Source: Sphingobacterium sp. UT-1RO-CII-1
Lineage (GTDB): Bacteria; Bacteroidota; Bacteroidia; Sphingobacteriales; Sphingobacteriaceae
NCBI RefSeq assembly: GCF_026711005.1
Contig: NZ_JAPPVJ010000002.1
Span: 1 to 64,000 of the forward strand
Direction of reading: 5' to 3'
Length of the DNA: 64,000 bases
Part shown: in pieces, positions 44,352 to 53,404 of the stretch
Numbering within the stretch: position 1 is the stretch's first letter
How the letters are laid out: each line of letters starts with the position of its first letter
The notes under the pieces: generated by a model
What the model saw: only the letters and a program-made list of their open reading frames with translations
Database searches by the model: none
What the model was told of the DNA's origin: nothing
Program-made: the position numbers and the translations under genes

Positions 44352-45321
44352 AATAACGTTTGCTGATGTCATCGTGGTACCACGACCAACCTAAACGCCC
44401 ACGGTGAAGGTGAAGTTGCATGTTGTCGCCTGCTTCAACACGATGAAATAGTTTGGGGTGCACATCGATGGCTGCATATTGCTTTTTCCCGTTTTCGATA
44501 TAGCTGAGCTGCAATGTCGTGATGGGGCATTTGCGCACGACATGCGCCTTATAGTTGTCGGCGCCAGGTGGTGCATAGTGGCAGTTGATGATGGTGAGTA
44601 TACAGGTGATATAGACAGCGATAAGTAGGGTGCTGAGCGATAGAAAGGGTAAAAGTATAGAGGTTTTTGGAGTTTTTCTGTTAAAGCTTTTAGCTAGCTT
44701 GCGGTAGCGTATAGCCAGTAGTATAGCCAGCGCAAAGCTGATGCTTAGCCCTATGCCGTTAGCTGAAAGGCTGTTGAGAAGGCTGTAGTTTTGGAAGGAA
44801 CGTAGCCTTAACATACAAAACACCAAGAGCAGCACTAGGCTGATGGTGGTAAGCAGGCCATTCTGCTTATTGGATTTAAAGTTTATGGCATATAGTAATA
44901 GCAAAGGTAATAGGGCGATGCCCAGCGTGACGCTGACCGACCGCTGCATAACTAGCCCGTAAAAACAGGCCGGCAAAGCCAATAGCATGATGTAGCTGTT
45001 GCGGATGGATGCCCGAAAGTTGAAAGCCTGCCGAAGGTTGGGAATGCCGGTAAGTAAAGCAAGTTGTTTGCGGAACGGGACGGGGAGGTCTTCCAAATAG
45101 GCGAAAAGTATGTAGCAGAGTAGCAGCATAAAAATAATTAAGCTGAGGTTGCTGAGAAGCAGGATGACCTGGCCTATGATTGCGTTGATGGACGGGGCGT
45201 GTTGTAGCGCAGCTAGCTGTGTTACAAAATGTGTGCTCAGTAGGCCAGCTGTACTGGTGAGTAGAAATACCAGAAGCCCTACCAAAAGGTAGGTTGTCCA
45301 ATGCTGTTTTGTTTTGTTCAT
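44344..45321 (-). CDS. Polytopic membrane protein of unknown function
   Basis: 325 residues with about eight hydrophobic segments in the first 250 residues and a soluble C-terminal part (LQLSYIENGKKQYAAIDVHP to GRLGWSWYHDDISKRYYD), probably periplasmic. No family recognised. Somewhat richer in G+C than its neighbours. Overlaps the helical-protein gene by 8 bp and is divergent from the LytTR membrane regulator at 45589. Confidence 0.55.
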   Translation of the reverse strand: MNKTKQHWTTYLLVGLLVFLLTSTAGLLSTHFVTQLAALQHAPSINAIIGQVILLLSNLSLIIFMLLLCYILFAYLEDLPVPFRKQLALLTGIPNLRQAFNFRASIRNSYIMLLALPACFYGLVMQRSVSVTLGIALLPLLLLYAINFKSNKQNGLLTTISLVLLLVFCMLRLRSFQNYSLLNSLSANGIGLSISFALAILLAIRYRKLAKSFNRKTPKTSILLPFLSLSTLLIAVYITCILTIINCHYAPPGADNYKAHVVRKCPITTLQLSYIENGKKQYAAIDVHPKLFHRVEAGDNMQLHLHRGRLGWSWYHDDISKRYYD

Positions 45322-45588
45322 AGCCTTAGTTTTTGCGATGTATAGCTAAATATACCTATAGCAAAAGGTAGAGTAAGCAGGTTTTGGGTAGGTATTTTGT
45401 CGAAAACCGGAATAGTGTGGATGAAACCTTGCAAACTGGGGATGAAACCCCGAATTTACAGGTTGAAATCTGTAAAGTGTTGTTTTATTGTGATTTATAT
45501 GGGCTGTTGGGGGCTAGTGGAATTGTTTGTCGGTTTTTTAATGTGTATCTTGTTGTAGAACTAAACAATGAGACAGTAAGTCTAAAGC

Positions 45589-46671
45589 ATGATGATAAAG
45601 AATAAACCCAGTACACCAACTGCCAGGCATGGGAGCGTAGAGGTGGCTCCAAGATACCCCGATCTGATACCGATTGTAGGGGCGAGTTTGGTGATGGGGG
45701 GCATTCTAGCAACCTATGGTTATCGGGGTGGGCTGATGGAGGCGACAACACAGACTGAGTTTTTGGTGATCGTATGGCTATATATTTTACTGTGTTTTAG
45801 CCTGCTCTTTTATATTGCGCAGCGCACCAAATGGCTGGATAACCGCATCAGCTGGCGCCAGGCATTTTATCGGCGGGCGGTGTTGCAGTTGTTTCAGTGT
45901 TGGCTGTTGCCAACGGCGGCTTTTTACGGGATTTTTTTAGGGCTCTCGACTGTGTTGCCCATAGCGCTAAGGGAATCAGCCTTCTTTTATATCGATATAT
46001 ATGTTACGGCTTTGCTGTTGCTTTTGGTGAATGCAGGCTACCTGATTGCTTTTTATGTGCGTTATGTGGATGTGCAAAACGAGGAGATGGTGAAGCAGCA
46101 AGCAGCACTACAGCAAGACATGAGTAGCCAGTTGATGGCGCTAGAAGAAGATAATCGTAAAAGAAAGAAGGCACTGCAAAAGGTACAAAAGACATATAAA
46201 GAAGAGCTGCAGGAGTTGAAAGAGCAGTTGCTGGTGCAGGAAGCTACCTTTAAAACGGCTTTGCAAGCCGCACAGCAGCAGCTTTTGGAAGCAGGTGAAG
46301 GCAAGGCGCAGGTATATATACTGATACTAGGTACAAGTATCAAGCGGATAGCGGTGGCGCTGATTGCTTTGTTTTTTATGCGGGAGGGTGAGCCATGGCT
46401 ACGCTTGATAAACGGGGAAGAGTTTATCGCGACGGAGAAGACGTTGGCAGAAGTGCGGGAGGTGCTAAAGGAAGGTTTTTTTATGGTCAAACGGTCGTTT
46501 TATATAAACGAAGAGGCTATAAGCCGTTGTTTCAGAAGGTCGGACAGAAGGATCGTGTTAGAGCTGAAAGATAAACACAGAACGGTGATAGAAGGCCCGG
46601 TAGAGCCAGATGTAGAATTAGAGAAACGAATATTGGAAGTAGTAGACATTGAAGCAGAAAATATAAATTAA
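45589..46671 (+). CDS. Membrane-anchored LytTR-type DNA-binding regulator
   Basis: 360 residues (ATG at 45592 equally possible). Four hydrophobic segments (about 25-48, 56-77, 100-122, 133-156), then a long coiled coil (about 160-240, EEMVKQQAALQQDMSSQLMAL through QAAQQQLLE), then a C-terminal domain (about 245-345) with the LytTR layout: LRLINGEEFIATEKTLAEV, GFFMVKRSFYINEEAI, RSDRRIVLELKD. It lacks receiver and kinase domains, so it would sense at the membrane and bind DNA directly. The divergently transcribed membrane protein and the small gene behind it are possible targets. Confidence 0.7.
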   Translation: MMIKNKPSTPTARHGSVEVAPRYPDLIPIVGASLVMGGILATYGYRGGLMEATTQTEFLVIVWLYILLCFSLLFYIAQRTKWLDNRISWRQAFYRRAVLQLFQCWLLPTAAFYGIFLGLSTVLPIALRESAFFYIDIYVTALLLLLVNAGYLIAFYVRYVDVQNEEMVKQQAALQQDMSSQLMALEEDNRKRKKALQKVQKTYKEELQELKEQLLVQEATFKTALQAAQQQLLEAGEGKAQVYILILGTSIKRIAVALIALFFMREGEPWLRLINGEEFIATEKTLAEVREVLKEGFFMVKRSFYINEEAISRCFRRSDRRIVLELKDKHRTVIEGPVEPDVELEKRILEVVDIEAENIN

Positions 46672-46707
46672 TATAGATACATGGTATAAAACAGAAAGGA
46701 GCATGGT

Positions 46708-47013
46708 ATGATGAAGTTTAGGCAAAGAAGTCTGGACGAACTGATGTCGCAGGTGAGCGCTTCGGATATTGAACGGACAAAATGTAGAGGAAGTGGCAAA
46801 GTAAGCTTTGGTAGTTATGCGGAAGCGAGTTTTTTTATGCACTGGCTGAAGTGGCGGTATAGTAAGCGAAAGCGGACGAGGCAGCGCAAAGATGGTATAC
46901 GGAAGCCCAATGTACGACATGTGTATGCCTGTGAATTGTGTGGCGGTTACCATCTGACGAGTTTGCCCAAACATGAGTGGGTAAAGTTGAAAAAGAGAAT
47001 GTCGTTTTATTGA
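46708..47013 (+). CDS. Small basic protein with zinc-ribbon-like motif
   Basis: 101 residues, strongly basic in the middle (KWRYSKRKRTRQRKDG). VYACELCGGYHLTSLPKHEW matches the CxxCGxYHLT motif of small phage/plasmid-type zinc-finger proteins; an upstream TKCRGSGKVSF supplies a third cysteine. Probably nucleic-acid binding. It follows the LytTR regulator by 36 bases. Origin from a mobile element is possible, but no other phage genes are nearby. Confidence 0.5.
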   Translation: MMKFRQRSLDELMSQVSASDIERTKCRGSGKVSFGSYAEASFFMHWLKWRYSKRKRTRQRKDGIRKPNVRHVYACELCGGYHLTSLPKHEWVKLKKRMSFY

Positions 47014-47141
47014 AAAGCTGTTTGTGCCGCATATGCATACGACATAGCCATGGGCAAATATGACTAAATGCAAACAATTTTTAAGGGGCAAAAGAAGCTT
47101 TTGAAAGGCCGGCTGGGCATGTAGGCACTTCTCCAAATGAA

Positions 47142-47167
47142 GAAGCCCAGCCTTTAGGCTGAGCTTC
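47142..47167. terminator. Hairpin downstream of the outer-membrane protein gene at 47192
   Basis: GAAGCCCAGCC and GGCTGAGCTTC pair around TTTA with a single mismatch. It lies 25 bases after the stop codon of the - strand gene ending at 47192. The following T stretch is weak. Confidence 0.5.
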
Positions 47168-47191
47168 AAAGTGAATTATAATCACCTCAAT

Positions 47192-47725
47192 TTACAATTT
47201 TATAGCTACACCGGCATTTAACGTAGAGACGCCGTGGCCCAGCTCTGCATAGGCTCCGAATTTTTCGCTAAAGAACCAGCGCCCGCCTATGTAAGCTGAA
47301 AAACCCAGTCCGCTGCCGTAGCTGTTTGGGCCTGTGTAGTTGTCGGCCGAATAGTTTACAATATTGTAGGACAACATCAAACCACCATATACATCAAGCT
47401 TAGGCACACTGGTGAAGCCTGTGTAGTGGTAGGCACTGCGTGCGCCGATGATGGTGTAATTCCATTTTTGGGTGTAGCCTGCATTTTTGTAAGAATAGCC
47501 TGTATTGCCTACATAACCACCTAGACTGATGACACCAGGGCCACCGATATCCCACTTTCCATGTTCAAATGAAGCACTGATGGCCGGACGAGAATCGCCT
47601 ATACCGCCAAGATTAGTGCCAAAGCCTATTCCTGCATTTATGATATTATCTCCCTTCTGGAAAGACTGAGCAGAAGCTGTAGTAGCACCTAAAGCGAGTG
47701 CAAGATAAAGGATTGTTTTTTTCAT
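47192..47725 (-). CDS. Outer-membrane beta-barrel protein
   Basis: Start at 47725 with signal peptide MKKTILYLALALGATTASAQ; the frame to 47791 adds 22 unlikely residues. 177 residues. GDNIINAGIGFGTNLGGIG, GLGFSAYIGGRWFFSEKF and the C-terminus LNAGVAIKL show the alternating pattern of a small barrel similar to outer-membrane protein W/opacity-type proteins. Function unknown. Confidence 0.7.
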   Translation of the reverse strand: MKKTILYLALALGATTASAQSFQKGDNIINAGIGFGTNLGGIGDSRPAISASFEHGKWDIGGPGVISLGGYVGNTGYSYKNAGYTQKWNYTIIGARSAYHYTGFTSVPKLDVYGGLMLSYNIVNYSADNYTGPNSYGSGLGFSAYIGGRWFFSEKFGAYAELGHGVSTLNAGVAIKL

Positions 47726-48028
47726 ATGTGTATTATTTGTTTTTGAATTTTCTATATGGATCGTGGCATACTCGTGCTCCTTCGTAGTCATGTTGATATG
47801 TGCTTCGCTAAACAGGGGTATACCATACTTTTTTTTCTACGGTAAAGGTAGTGGAGGCTATTGTTGTTTGAAATACCGAGTAACAGGGCTTTTTACCCTC
47901 CTAATAATAGGAGGATTGTTTTATAATGGTTTTGAATATTACTCGTGTATTAGTAGGAGAAAGAATGAAAAGGGCTGCTTTGGCAGGAAGGACTTTAGGG
48001 AGTCGTAGCAGAACTGGGGAGACAATGA

Positions 48029-48070
48029 AAGACATCATATCCCGAATAGATAATTGGGATATGATGTCTT
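48029..48070. terminator. Strong hairpin downstream of the FabH-like gene
   Basis: A perfect 15-bp stem (48029-48043 with 48056-48070) with a 12-base loop lies 13 bases after the stop of the gene ending at 48084. T residues follow on the + side; on the - side the run is short. Confidence 0.7.
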
Positions 48071-48083
48071 TTATATCGTTATT

Positions 48084-49145
48084 TTACCAGCGGTAGGTAG
48101 CTGCATTGATGTTCATGCCCGCTCCAATAGATGCAAATAGCACAAGGTCGCCTTCCGCGATTTGGAACGGCGGAATAGCGCCGCTACGTACTTGGTGCAG
48201 TAAGGTAGGAACGGTGGCTACCGAACTATTGCCCATAGTAGATATATTCATGGGGGTGATATTGTTTTCACGATGATCTATGCCATAAAGTTCAAAGAAA
48301 CGTTTGATGATAGCTTCATCCATTTTATCGTTGGCTTGGTGTATAAAGATCATCTTTAGATCATTGATGTTCTCGCCGCTTTGATCAAAACAAGATTTCA
48401 TAGCTAGCGGAACTTCTTTAAGGGCATATTCGTAGACTTTGCGCCCCTTCATTTTGATAAATCGAGGATCGCTCTGCTCGCCTTTGTTGTCTCCGCCTGA
48501 GTAAATAAAATCTAATTCTTCTGCGGTGTCTGAAATGACCGCAGCATTTAGAAAACCACTGTTGCCTGTGTTGCTGGCTTGTAATAAGCAAGCTCCAGCA
48601 CCATCGGAAAAGATCATGCTGTCGCGGTCGCTCGGGTCTAAAACCCTGGAAAGGGTGTCGGTGCCAATAACTAAACAGGTTTTTGCATTTTGAGCACGTA
48701 TAGCTTGATCGGCTTGTATCATGCCTTGCAACCAGCCGGGGCAACCAAAAATGATATCATAGGGTATGCACTGTCTGTTACGTATGCCGAGTTTATGTTT
48801 TATGCGCGAGGCAAGAGAAGGGACCATGTCGCGTGGTGAGCCCGGATGCTCCATGTCACCATAGTTATGGGCTACAATGATAAGATCAATAGATTCGGGA
48901 TCTATGCCAGCTTCGCTTATGGCATTTTGAGCTGCTATAGCCCCCATAGCAGAAGCTGTAAGGCCAGGAGCATAACGTCGTCGTTCTATGCCTGTAATAG
49001 CTTTGAATTTACGTATGATAGTTTCGATAGGCTGTTCAATAGAAGTTTGCTCGGCAGTGAAAAAACTGTGGTTGGCAAATGATTCATTAGGGACATCCTG
49101 TTCGGGTATATAGCATCCGGTGGCTATGATTTTTGATCTTAACAT
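48084..49145 (-). CDS. 3-oxoacyl-ACP synthase III (FabH-like) ketosynthase
   Basis: Start at 49145 (MLRSKIIATGCYIPEQDVPN), the standard family N-terminus; the frame extends to 49310 without support. 353 residues. Catalytic Cys in IIFGCPGWLQG, His in IFIHQANDKMDEAI and Asn in TMGNSSVATVPTLL make a complete Cys-His-Asn triad; the end GAGMNINAATYRW is typical. Condenses an acyl-CoA starter with malonyl-ACP in fatty acid synthesis. It is not near other fab genes, so a role in a specialised lipid rather than the housekeeping pathway is possible. Confidence 0.88.
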   Translation of the reverse strand: MLRSKIIATGCYIPEQDVPNESFANHSFFTAEQTSIEQPIETIIRKFKAITGIERRRYAPGLTASAMGAIAAQNAISEAGIDPESIDLIIVAHNYGDMEHPGSPRDMVPSLASRIKHKLGIRNRQCIPYDIIFGCPGWLQGMIQADQAIRAQNAKTCLVIGTDTLSRVLDPSDRDSMIFSDGAGACLLQASNTGNSGFLNAAVISDTAEELDFIYSGGDNKGEQSDPRFIKMKGRKVYEYALKEVPLAMKSCFDQSGENINDLKMIFIHQANDKMDEAIIKRFFELYGIDHRENNITPMNISTMGNSSVATVPTLLHQVRSGAIPPFQIAEGDLVLFASIGAGMNINAATYRW

Positions 49146-49542
49146 GTTTAGTAGTTTTGCTTTAGTGTTTAACCACTGGGTTAAACTGAAGTAGGTTGAT
49201 AATAAGGGGTGTTTCCTGTTTGTAGACAGGACGAAGGTTGAGCATTTGGAATGGGGTTTTGTATACGCTTTAAATTTGATAGTATTAAATATCGGAATTT
49301 TCTTTGGCATTTAAGGTGAGAAGATTTAAAAATATAGATAATTCATAGGTTTAGGTTGTTTTTCTTTTTAATAGATAAGCTTTCTTTTAGGGTTGCTGAT
49401 TTTGCAGTAATGGAAAGCGGTTTTTATTTGGCTGTTGAAAGTTTTATCTAGCAGGTATTATTTTTTTGTTTTAACTTGGCAAGTTAATTTTAGTGGTTAA
49501 TGCATGCCCTAAGCTAGGTGAGGGATAATAAACGAGTTGCAT
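49146..49542. other. Gene-free divergent promoter region
   Basis: Separates the FabH-like gene (-) from the three-gene + strand unit starting at 49543. AT-rich, with no recognisable repeat or hairpin; promoters for both directions are expected here. Confidence 0.35.
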
Positions 49543-49989
49543 ATGAACAAAACGATAATCGGTCCGGAAGAACCGATATTTTACGGTTTATTGATAGGTT
49601 TTGGCATTTACTTTTTGTGGGTGTTTTTTCAATGGCGAAGATGGAAGAAGCAGACGGCAGTAGGTTTGTCGGATGGATTTGCCATACCATCGCCCATAAA
49701 CTGGAAGCTGGTTGGCGGGCGCTTTGTTATTTTTTTAGTGGTAGCAGGTTTCTTTTACCCAGATAGGCTATCGGGGAAGAAAAGTGTACAGCGCAATGCT
49801 GAAGTAGTGGCGGATACAGCCCGGGTGACGGTGTATCAGAAGCCTGATCTTAATTCGTTGATACTGAGGCAGAGCTTACAGCAGGATGTGCTCGACACAC
49901 TTTCGGCAACGAAGTATTTTTATAAAGTGAAGGTGCAGGATGGAGAGAATCAGGTGGAGGGTTTTATATTAAAAGGAACAGCAAAATAG
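49543..49989 (+). CDS. Membrane protein with C-terminal SH3-like domain
   Basis: Start at the ATG 49543 (MNKTIIGPEEPIFYG); a TTG 6 bases earlier is less likely. 148 residues. Two hydrophobic segments (about 12-31 and 58-75) and a C-terminal beta domain (about 85-148, ARVTVYQKPDLNSLILRQS and FYKVKVQDGENQVEGFILK) resembling bacterial SH3 domains, which bind peptidoglycan or peptides. First of three closely spaced genes. Confidence 0.55.
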   Translation: MNKTIIGPEEPIFYGLLIGFGIYFLWVFFQWRRWKKQTAVGLSDGFAIPSPINWKLVGGRFVIFLVVAGFFYPDRLSGKKSVQRNAEVVADTARVTVYQKPDLNSLILRQSLQQDVLDTLSATKYFYKVKVQDGENQVEGFILKGTAK

Positions 49990-49998
49990 ACCTTATAT

Positions 49999-50418
49999 AT
50001 GGATCAGTATACACATTATTATATAGAGAAACAGCGGTATATTAAAGATACGAAAGAGATTTTTTATGCCGGCTTTATAGGTATAGGCCTGGCTTATTTT
50101 TTGTTGACAAGGGAGACATTTCCGGTGAAGTATGAATATACATGGAAGTTTTTGATAACGTTTTACCTGTTGGCGTTTTATACGGGTATATCTTTTATTT
50201 CGGGATGGCGCTTGCTGAACCGCATGACTTCCAATATCTTTCTGGCGTTGCCGATAGTGGGCTGGCTGATATTTTTCTTTCTGAAGATAGCCGGAGCTTT
50301 ATTTATAGGCGGTTCGTGCTTTTACAGTTTGATTAGGCTGGGCAATAATTTTTATAATATTTACGACAGACAGTCTCTTATGGATAAAGAGCTGAAAAGA
50401 CAAGCTACGGGGGAATAA
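49999..50418 (+). CDS. Small polytopic membrane protein
   Basis: 139 residues, four hydrophobic segments (about 22-38, 49-69, 78-98, 96-115). No family recognised. Nine bases behind the SH3-like gene and 10 before the metallophosphoesterase gene, so the three are almost certainly one operon. Confidence 0.55.
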   Translation: MDQYTHYYIEKQRYIKDTKEIFYAGFIGIGLAYFLLTRETFPVKYEYTWKFLITFYLLAFYTGISFISGWRLLNRMTSNIFLALPIVGWLIFFFLKIAGALFIGGSCFYSLIRLGNNFYNIYDRQSLMDKELKRQATGE

Positions 50419-50428
50419 AAGAAAAGAG

Positions 50429-51163
50429 ATGAGTATACAATTTGCTGTAATAAGTGATATACACGGCAATATAGTGGCGCTGGAGGAGGTGTTGGCAGAT
50501 ATAGACCGACGGGGCATTTCGAAGGTTTACTGTTTGGGAGATTTGGTGGATTTTGCACCTTGGGGCAATGAAGTGGTAGACTTAATGCGGGAGAAAGGTA
50601 TTCCTTGTTTATTAGGAAACCATGACGAACGTATTGCTTTTGATCAGCCGGTGACGCCTTTAAAGCACCATGACGACGTGGAAACGGCGAATCGCCTATT
50701 GGCTATAAACCATAGCAAGGCGCATATAAGACCTGATAATAAAGCGTGGCTTGGAGGGCTTCCTTATAATATCGAGCTGCAGTATCGCTTTGATGGAGTG
50801 TATAAAAATATTTTGCTGGTGCACGCTAGTTTGGAAAGTAACGATGAGTATGTGTATCAGGATGATGCGGTAGCGAAGGTATTGCCTGTACTGAAAGAAA
50901 GAAGGGTAGATGCATTGGTGATGGGGCATACGCACCTATCTTATGTAGAGCGTCTAGAAGGTGTAACGATGGTGAATTGTGGCTCAGTAGGCCGGAGCAG
51001 AGAAGCAGACCGAATGGCGACTTATAGTATTCTGACGATAACGGACAAGGGAGTGGAGGCAGAGATCGTAAAATTGCATTACCCGATCCAAAAGGTGGCT
51101 AATGCAATTTATGAAAGTGATGTCCCTGACTTTTACGGTGATTTCCTGCGAGGGAAGTACTGA
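50429..51163 (+). CDS. Calcineurin-like metallophosphoesterase (YfcE/MJ0936 type)
   Basis: 244 residues, no signal peptide. Metal-site motifs in order: ISDIHGN (D-x-H), YCLGDLVDFAPWGNEV (GDxxD), LLGNHDER (GNHD), LLVHASLES and VMGHTHLSYVERL (GHTH), with NCGSVGRSRE. Hydrolyses phosphomonoesters or cyclic nucleotides; substrate not predictable. Last gene of a unit with two membrane proteins; its stop is 3 bp from the end of the convergent lipoprotein gene. Confidence 0.9.
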   Translation: MSIQFAVISDIHGNIVALEEVLADIDRRGISKVYCLGDLVDFAPWGNEVVDLMREKGIPCLLGNHDERIAFDQPVTPLKHHDDVETANRLLAINHSKAHIRPDNKAWLGGLPYNIELQYRFDGVYKNILLVHASLESNDEYVYQDDAVAKVLPVLKERRVDALVMGHTHLSYVERLEGVTMVNCGSVGRSREADRMATYSILTITDKGVEAEIVKLHYPIQKVANAIYESDVPDFYGDFLRGKY

Positions 51164-51166
51164 GGT

Positions 51167-51676
51167 TTATTTTTTAAGAACAATAAGTCGTTCTTTATTA
51201 CTTTTTTTATCCCAAACGTGTGTATCGTTCAGATACAATTCAGAACAGGTTACTTCTTTATTATCTATATTTTCCATTTTAGCTGTAAGGGTATCATCCG
51301 CAAATCCATTTCCCCATTTAATTAGCAAATGTGATGTACTGTAGGCAGAATATAAGTGAAAAATAAGTTTATAGCGTTCGCCTTTAGACTTCGGTGCTTT
51401 TACATGAAAAGTTTTGGAGGAGATGTATTCGTAGATAGGAGAAATGCCCGTCATTGGGTTTGGAGCGGAGTCGTTATTGCCGCTAAAATCTACTGTTATC
51501 TTTTGTATATCTATGGGGTTTCCTGCTTTAGTATTTGGGTCTAAAAGGTCATTGCCTTCTGAATCGACAAGCTCGATCATAACTTCATTATCCATAATGG
51601 GAATGGGATCATTTTTGGTATCATCCTTACTACAGGAAAATAAGATTAGTAAAAATAAAAAACTTAAATTTTTCAT
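51167..51676 (-). CDS. Small lipoprotein, paralogue of the one at 32429
   Basis: 169 residues. Signal MKNLSFLFLLILFSC with lipobox, then SKDDTKND. The mature part is beta-rich, with MIELVDSEGNDLLDPNTKAGN at its start and CSELYLNDTHVWDKKSNKERL at its end; the latter matches the lipoprotein at 32429-32923. Function unknown, probably outer-membrane or surface attached. Confidence 0.6.
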   Translation of the reverse strand: MKNLSFLFLLILFSCSKDDTKNDPIPIMDNEVMIELVDSEGNDLLDPNTKAGNPIDIQKITVDFSGNNDSAPNPMTGISPIYEYISSKTFHVKAPKSKGERYKLIFHLYSAYSTSHLLIKWGNGFADDTLTAKMENIDNKEVTCSELYLNDTHVWDKKSNKERLIVLKK

Positions 51677-51847
51677 AGTAAATAATATTTAGTGAATTGG
51701 TAATCTACTGTTACAATAATAATCAAACGATTTAGAAAAGTTTTTGCTACAATATGGTTTTATATTTCTTGTAACAAAGCAGTATTGTCGTGCTGTTCAG
51801 GTCTTTATTCGAGGCGGGGATTTCTTTTTTTTATTCAAAAGTGCAGC

Positions 51848-53269
51848 TTAGTCTTCGCGCGAACCGTCGTCTGCCATGCGTACAATTTTGGGCGAAAAAG
51901 TCGCTACAATATCAACGAGATCCGATTGGGCTGCCATAACCTGGTGTATATTTTTATAGGCCATGGGGGCTTCATCCATACCAGCGCCAAGCAATGTGAT
52001 GCCTTGGTCGGCAAGCATGTTATTGAGGTCAGCAGTGGACAATGTTTTTAGGGCTTGGGTGCGGCTCATTAAACGCCCTGCGCCGTGGGCAGCAGAGTTG
52101 ATGGCTGCAGTTGTGCCTTTACCACGCACCAAGAAGCCAGGTGTGGCCATAGAGCCAGGAATAATACCTAGAATGTCTTTACTGGCAGGCGTGGCTCCTT
52201 TGCGGTGTACGATAACTTCCTGGCCATTGAGCAGCTCTTTCCAAGCAAAATTATGGTGGTTTTCTACTTTAGCAAGTAGTTCGGCTCCGAGTGCGCTTTT
52301 GATTTTTTGGTGGATGATTTCGTGACATGCCAAAGCATAATCGCCCGCTAGGTTCATAGCTAGCCAATAGGATTGACCTTCTTCGCTGTTGAGGTCTAAG
52401 TAAACGAGGTTTTGTGCTTCTCGGGGTAGTTTACATAGGCTTTTAGCCAATCGGGTATAATGATCGGCTAGGGTTGCGCCCAAACCACGGGAGCCCGAAT
52501 GGGTGAGTAAAGCAAGGTAGCTCCCTTGAGCTACGCCTAGCATCGTGTCGTCTTGATCAAAACTGAGGATACCAAATTCCACGAAGTGGTTGCCACCGCC
52601 GGAAGTGCCGAGCTGTGCCCAAGCTTTATCTTTGAGCGAGTGGATGAGCTTGTCTGTTTTGAAAAGAGGATTGTCTAAAACTGCATGTTCGGCTCGTTCT
52701 TGCTTTTCGTAACCTTTGCCGGCACCAAAACGGGTGTTGTCCAGTATAGCTTTTTTAAGTTGTTGGTGCTCTTGATCCAGATAGTGTGCAGGGAGATCGA
52801 AGATAGAAAGGGCCATTCGGCAGCCGATATCAACCCCTACACCATAAGGGATGACGGCATTGTTGGTGGCTAATACACCGCCAATAGGTAGCCCATAGCC
52901 TTGATGGGCATCGGGCATTAATGCACCTGCTATGCTGATGGGGAGTTTGAGGGCGGTATGCATTTGCTGCTTAGCGCCTTTGTCGATGTGTTCTTCACCG
53001 TATACTGTATAAGGTAGGCTTTGCTCACGGAGGTTAATAGCGGAAGCCTCTACCTGATCTATAGCTAGTAGTGCTTTAGATAGAGGTTTGAAAACTTTGT
53101 CAGTCAGGTAGTTTTCAGGATGATTAAGTACATCCCTGAACTTTGCAAGCATTTGCTCTCGGGTGTAGCCATGTCTCTTTTTGTTGATCTTTAAAGCTAC
53201 GCCTATAGCGTGATTTTCTGTATAGCCAAGGGCAATAAGATCATTGCCGTTAATTCGTTCTTTCTTCAT
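51848..53269 (-). CDS. rtcB: RNA-splicing ligase RtcB
   Basis: 473 residues. Metal-binding and active-site motifs of the RtcB family are all visible: GVGVDIGCRM (Cys ligand), GTSGGGNHFVEFG (His), LTHSGSRGLG (His) and NSAAHGAGRLMSR with the nucleophilic His that is guanylylated. Joins 2',3'-cyclic phosphate (3'-phosphate) RNA ends to 5'-OH ends with GTP and Mn. No archease or rtcA neighbour is present. Function in tRNA repair or RNA repair is established for the family; its role in this organism is not shown by context. Confidence 0.95.
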   Translation of the reverse strand: MKKERINGNDLIALGYTENHAIGVALKINKKRHGYTREQMLAKFRDVLNHPENYLTDKVFKPLSKALLAIDQVEASAINLREQSLPYTVYGEEHIDKGAKQQMHTALKLPISIAGALMPDAHQGYGLPIGGVLATNNAVIPYGVGVDIGCRMALSIFDLPAHYLDQEHQQLKKAILDNTRFGAGKGYEKQERAEHAVLDNPLFKTDKLIHSLKDKAWAQLGTSGGGNHFVEFGILSFDQDDTMLGVAQGSYLALLTHSGSRGLGATLADHYTRLAKSLCKLPREAQNLVYLDLNSEEGQSYWLAMNLAGDYALACHEIIHQKIKSALGAELLAKVENHHNFAWKELLNGQEVIVHRKGATPASKDILGIIPGSMATPGFLVRGKGTTAAINSAAHGAGRLMSRTQALKTLSTADLNNMLADQGITLLGAGMDEAPMAYKNIHQVMAAQSDLVDIVATFSPKIVRMADDGSRED

Positions 53270-53404
53270 GGTTTATCTGTGCTTAAGATACATAATAATC
53301 TGTAATTGTATATTCGTAATTGTTTTGTAAATACTTGGATCATTCGTAGAAGTTGTCGTTCGACAGACCAACATTTCGTAAGTTTGCCGACAATTTACAG
53401 GCAA

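Noticed and set aside
48418..48744. 108-codon - strand frame inside the FabH-like gene
   Set aside because: Alternate-frame shadow of a conserved enzyme with a complete catalytic triad in the main frame.
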